Origin: Gymnothorax reevesii
Taxonomy: Eukaryota; Chordata; Actinopteri; Anguilliformes; Muraenidae
NCBI GenBank assembly: GCA_029721435.1
Contig: CM056582.1
Span: 36,104,611 to 36,168,610 of the forward strand
DNA: 64,000 bases
Direction: 5' to 3'
Made by a program: the position numbers and the translations under genes
Shown: positions 63,966 through 64,000 of the stretch, piece by piece
How the letters are laid out: each line of letters begins with the position of its first letter
Position numbering within the stretch: the stretch's first letter is position 1
The notes under the pieces: generated by a model
Databases searched by the model: none
What the model saw: the letters and a program-made list of their open reading frames with translations, nothing else
What the model was told of the DNA's origin: nothing

Positions 63966-64000
63966 TCAGTTTAAGCTAACCGGTGAGGTGCTGTATGTGT

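Larger units (their letters stand above)
62149..64000 (+). mobile_element. Second Kolobok-like THAP element, left part
   Basis: Starts after TTAA (62145-62148) with AAGGGACCTAATATGCTGAT, matching the left end at 55334. Similarity to that copy continues through ACAGGG, GTAATCCAAGAA, CTGACGTCAGGTTGT and the THAP exon. Beyond 62800 it runs through probable intron sequence to the window edge, so the right end is not seen. Confidence 0.6.

Overview
This 64 kb window looks like nuclear DNA of a ray-finned fish. It is a dense graveyard of transposable elements and satellite DNA, and I find no convincing single-copy host protein gene. The fish reading rests on the mixture of families: Tc1-type transposons, hAT elements, TTAA-target (Kolobok-like) and Harbinger-like elements, L1-like, L2 and CR1-like LINEs, tRNA- and 5S-derived SINEs, and a Ty3/gypsy retrotransposon with the unusual Gmr1-type domain order. 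Reading frames carry introns, AATAAA signals and eukaryotic splice sites, and nothing is prokaryotic.

Layout. 1-4.0 kb: broken L1-like LINE, unassigned DNA, then a 5'-truncated L2 LINE. 5.0-9.0 kb: a CR1-like LINE split by a dead Tc1 element (Tc1-A1), which is itself split in its terminal repeat by a second Tc1 element (Tc1-B) with a full-length open 342-residue transposase. 9.0-15 kb: a small palindromic element, two copies of a long tRNA-derived SINE, and pieces of spliced, probably transposon-related genes (a DUF7869-like gene and a basic-domain exon). 15.7-20.2 kb: IS630-like termini and a transposase fragment, plus a 1.1 kb foldback structure. 21.3-26.35 kb: a five-exon hAT transposon whose first intron holds an ISL2EU-like deletion derivative. 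26.35-28.9 kb: a 145-bp satellite split by an L1-like insertion. 30.0-35.2 kb: a second dead Tc1-A copy carrying a 3.5 kb unclassified transposon, which carries a 1.4 kb foldback element. 35.3-36.5 kb: a hAT MITE built around a 32-bp minisatellite. 36.5-39.9 kb: unassigned. 39.9-41.3 kb: a TTAA-target element with a smaller MITE inside. 42.2-46.7 kb: the Gmr1-like element. 47.0-47.4 kb: an LTR with a primer-binding-site-like sequence. 47.5-51.65 kb: a 65-bp satellite of about 64 copies. 51.65-55.3 kb: unassigned. 55.3-64 kb: THAP-exon (Kolobok-like) elements, a Harbinger Myb exon, a 5S-derived SINE, a palindromic MITE, a hAT MITE and a LINE 3' end.

The elements do not work together as a pathway. 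They form a stratigraphic record, because exact target-site duplications and uninterrupted sister copies let several insertions be ordered in time. The most informative loci are the Gmr1-like element (integrase ahead of reverse transcriptase), the three-level nest at 30.0-35.2 kb, the open Tc1-B transposase, the ISL2EU-like element with two facing first exons, and the 65-bp satellite with higher-order structure. Family names come from motif recognition alone. Boundaries supported by target-site duplications are firm; the others are approximate.
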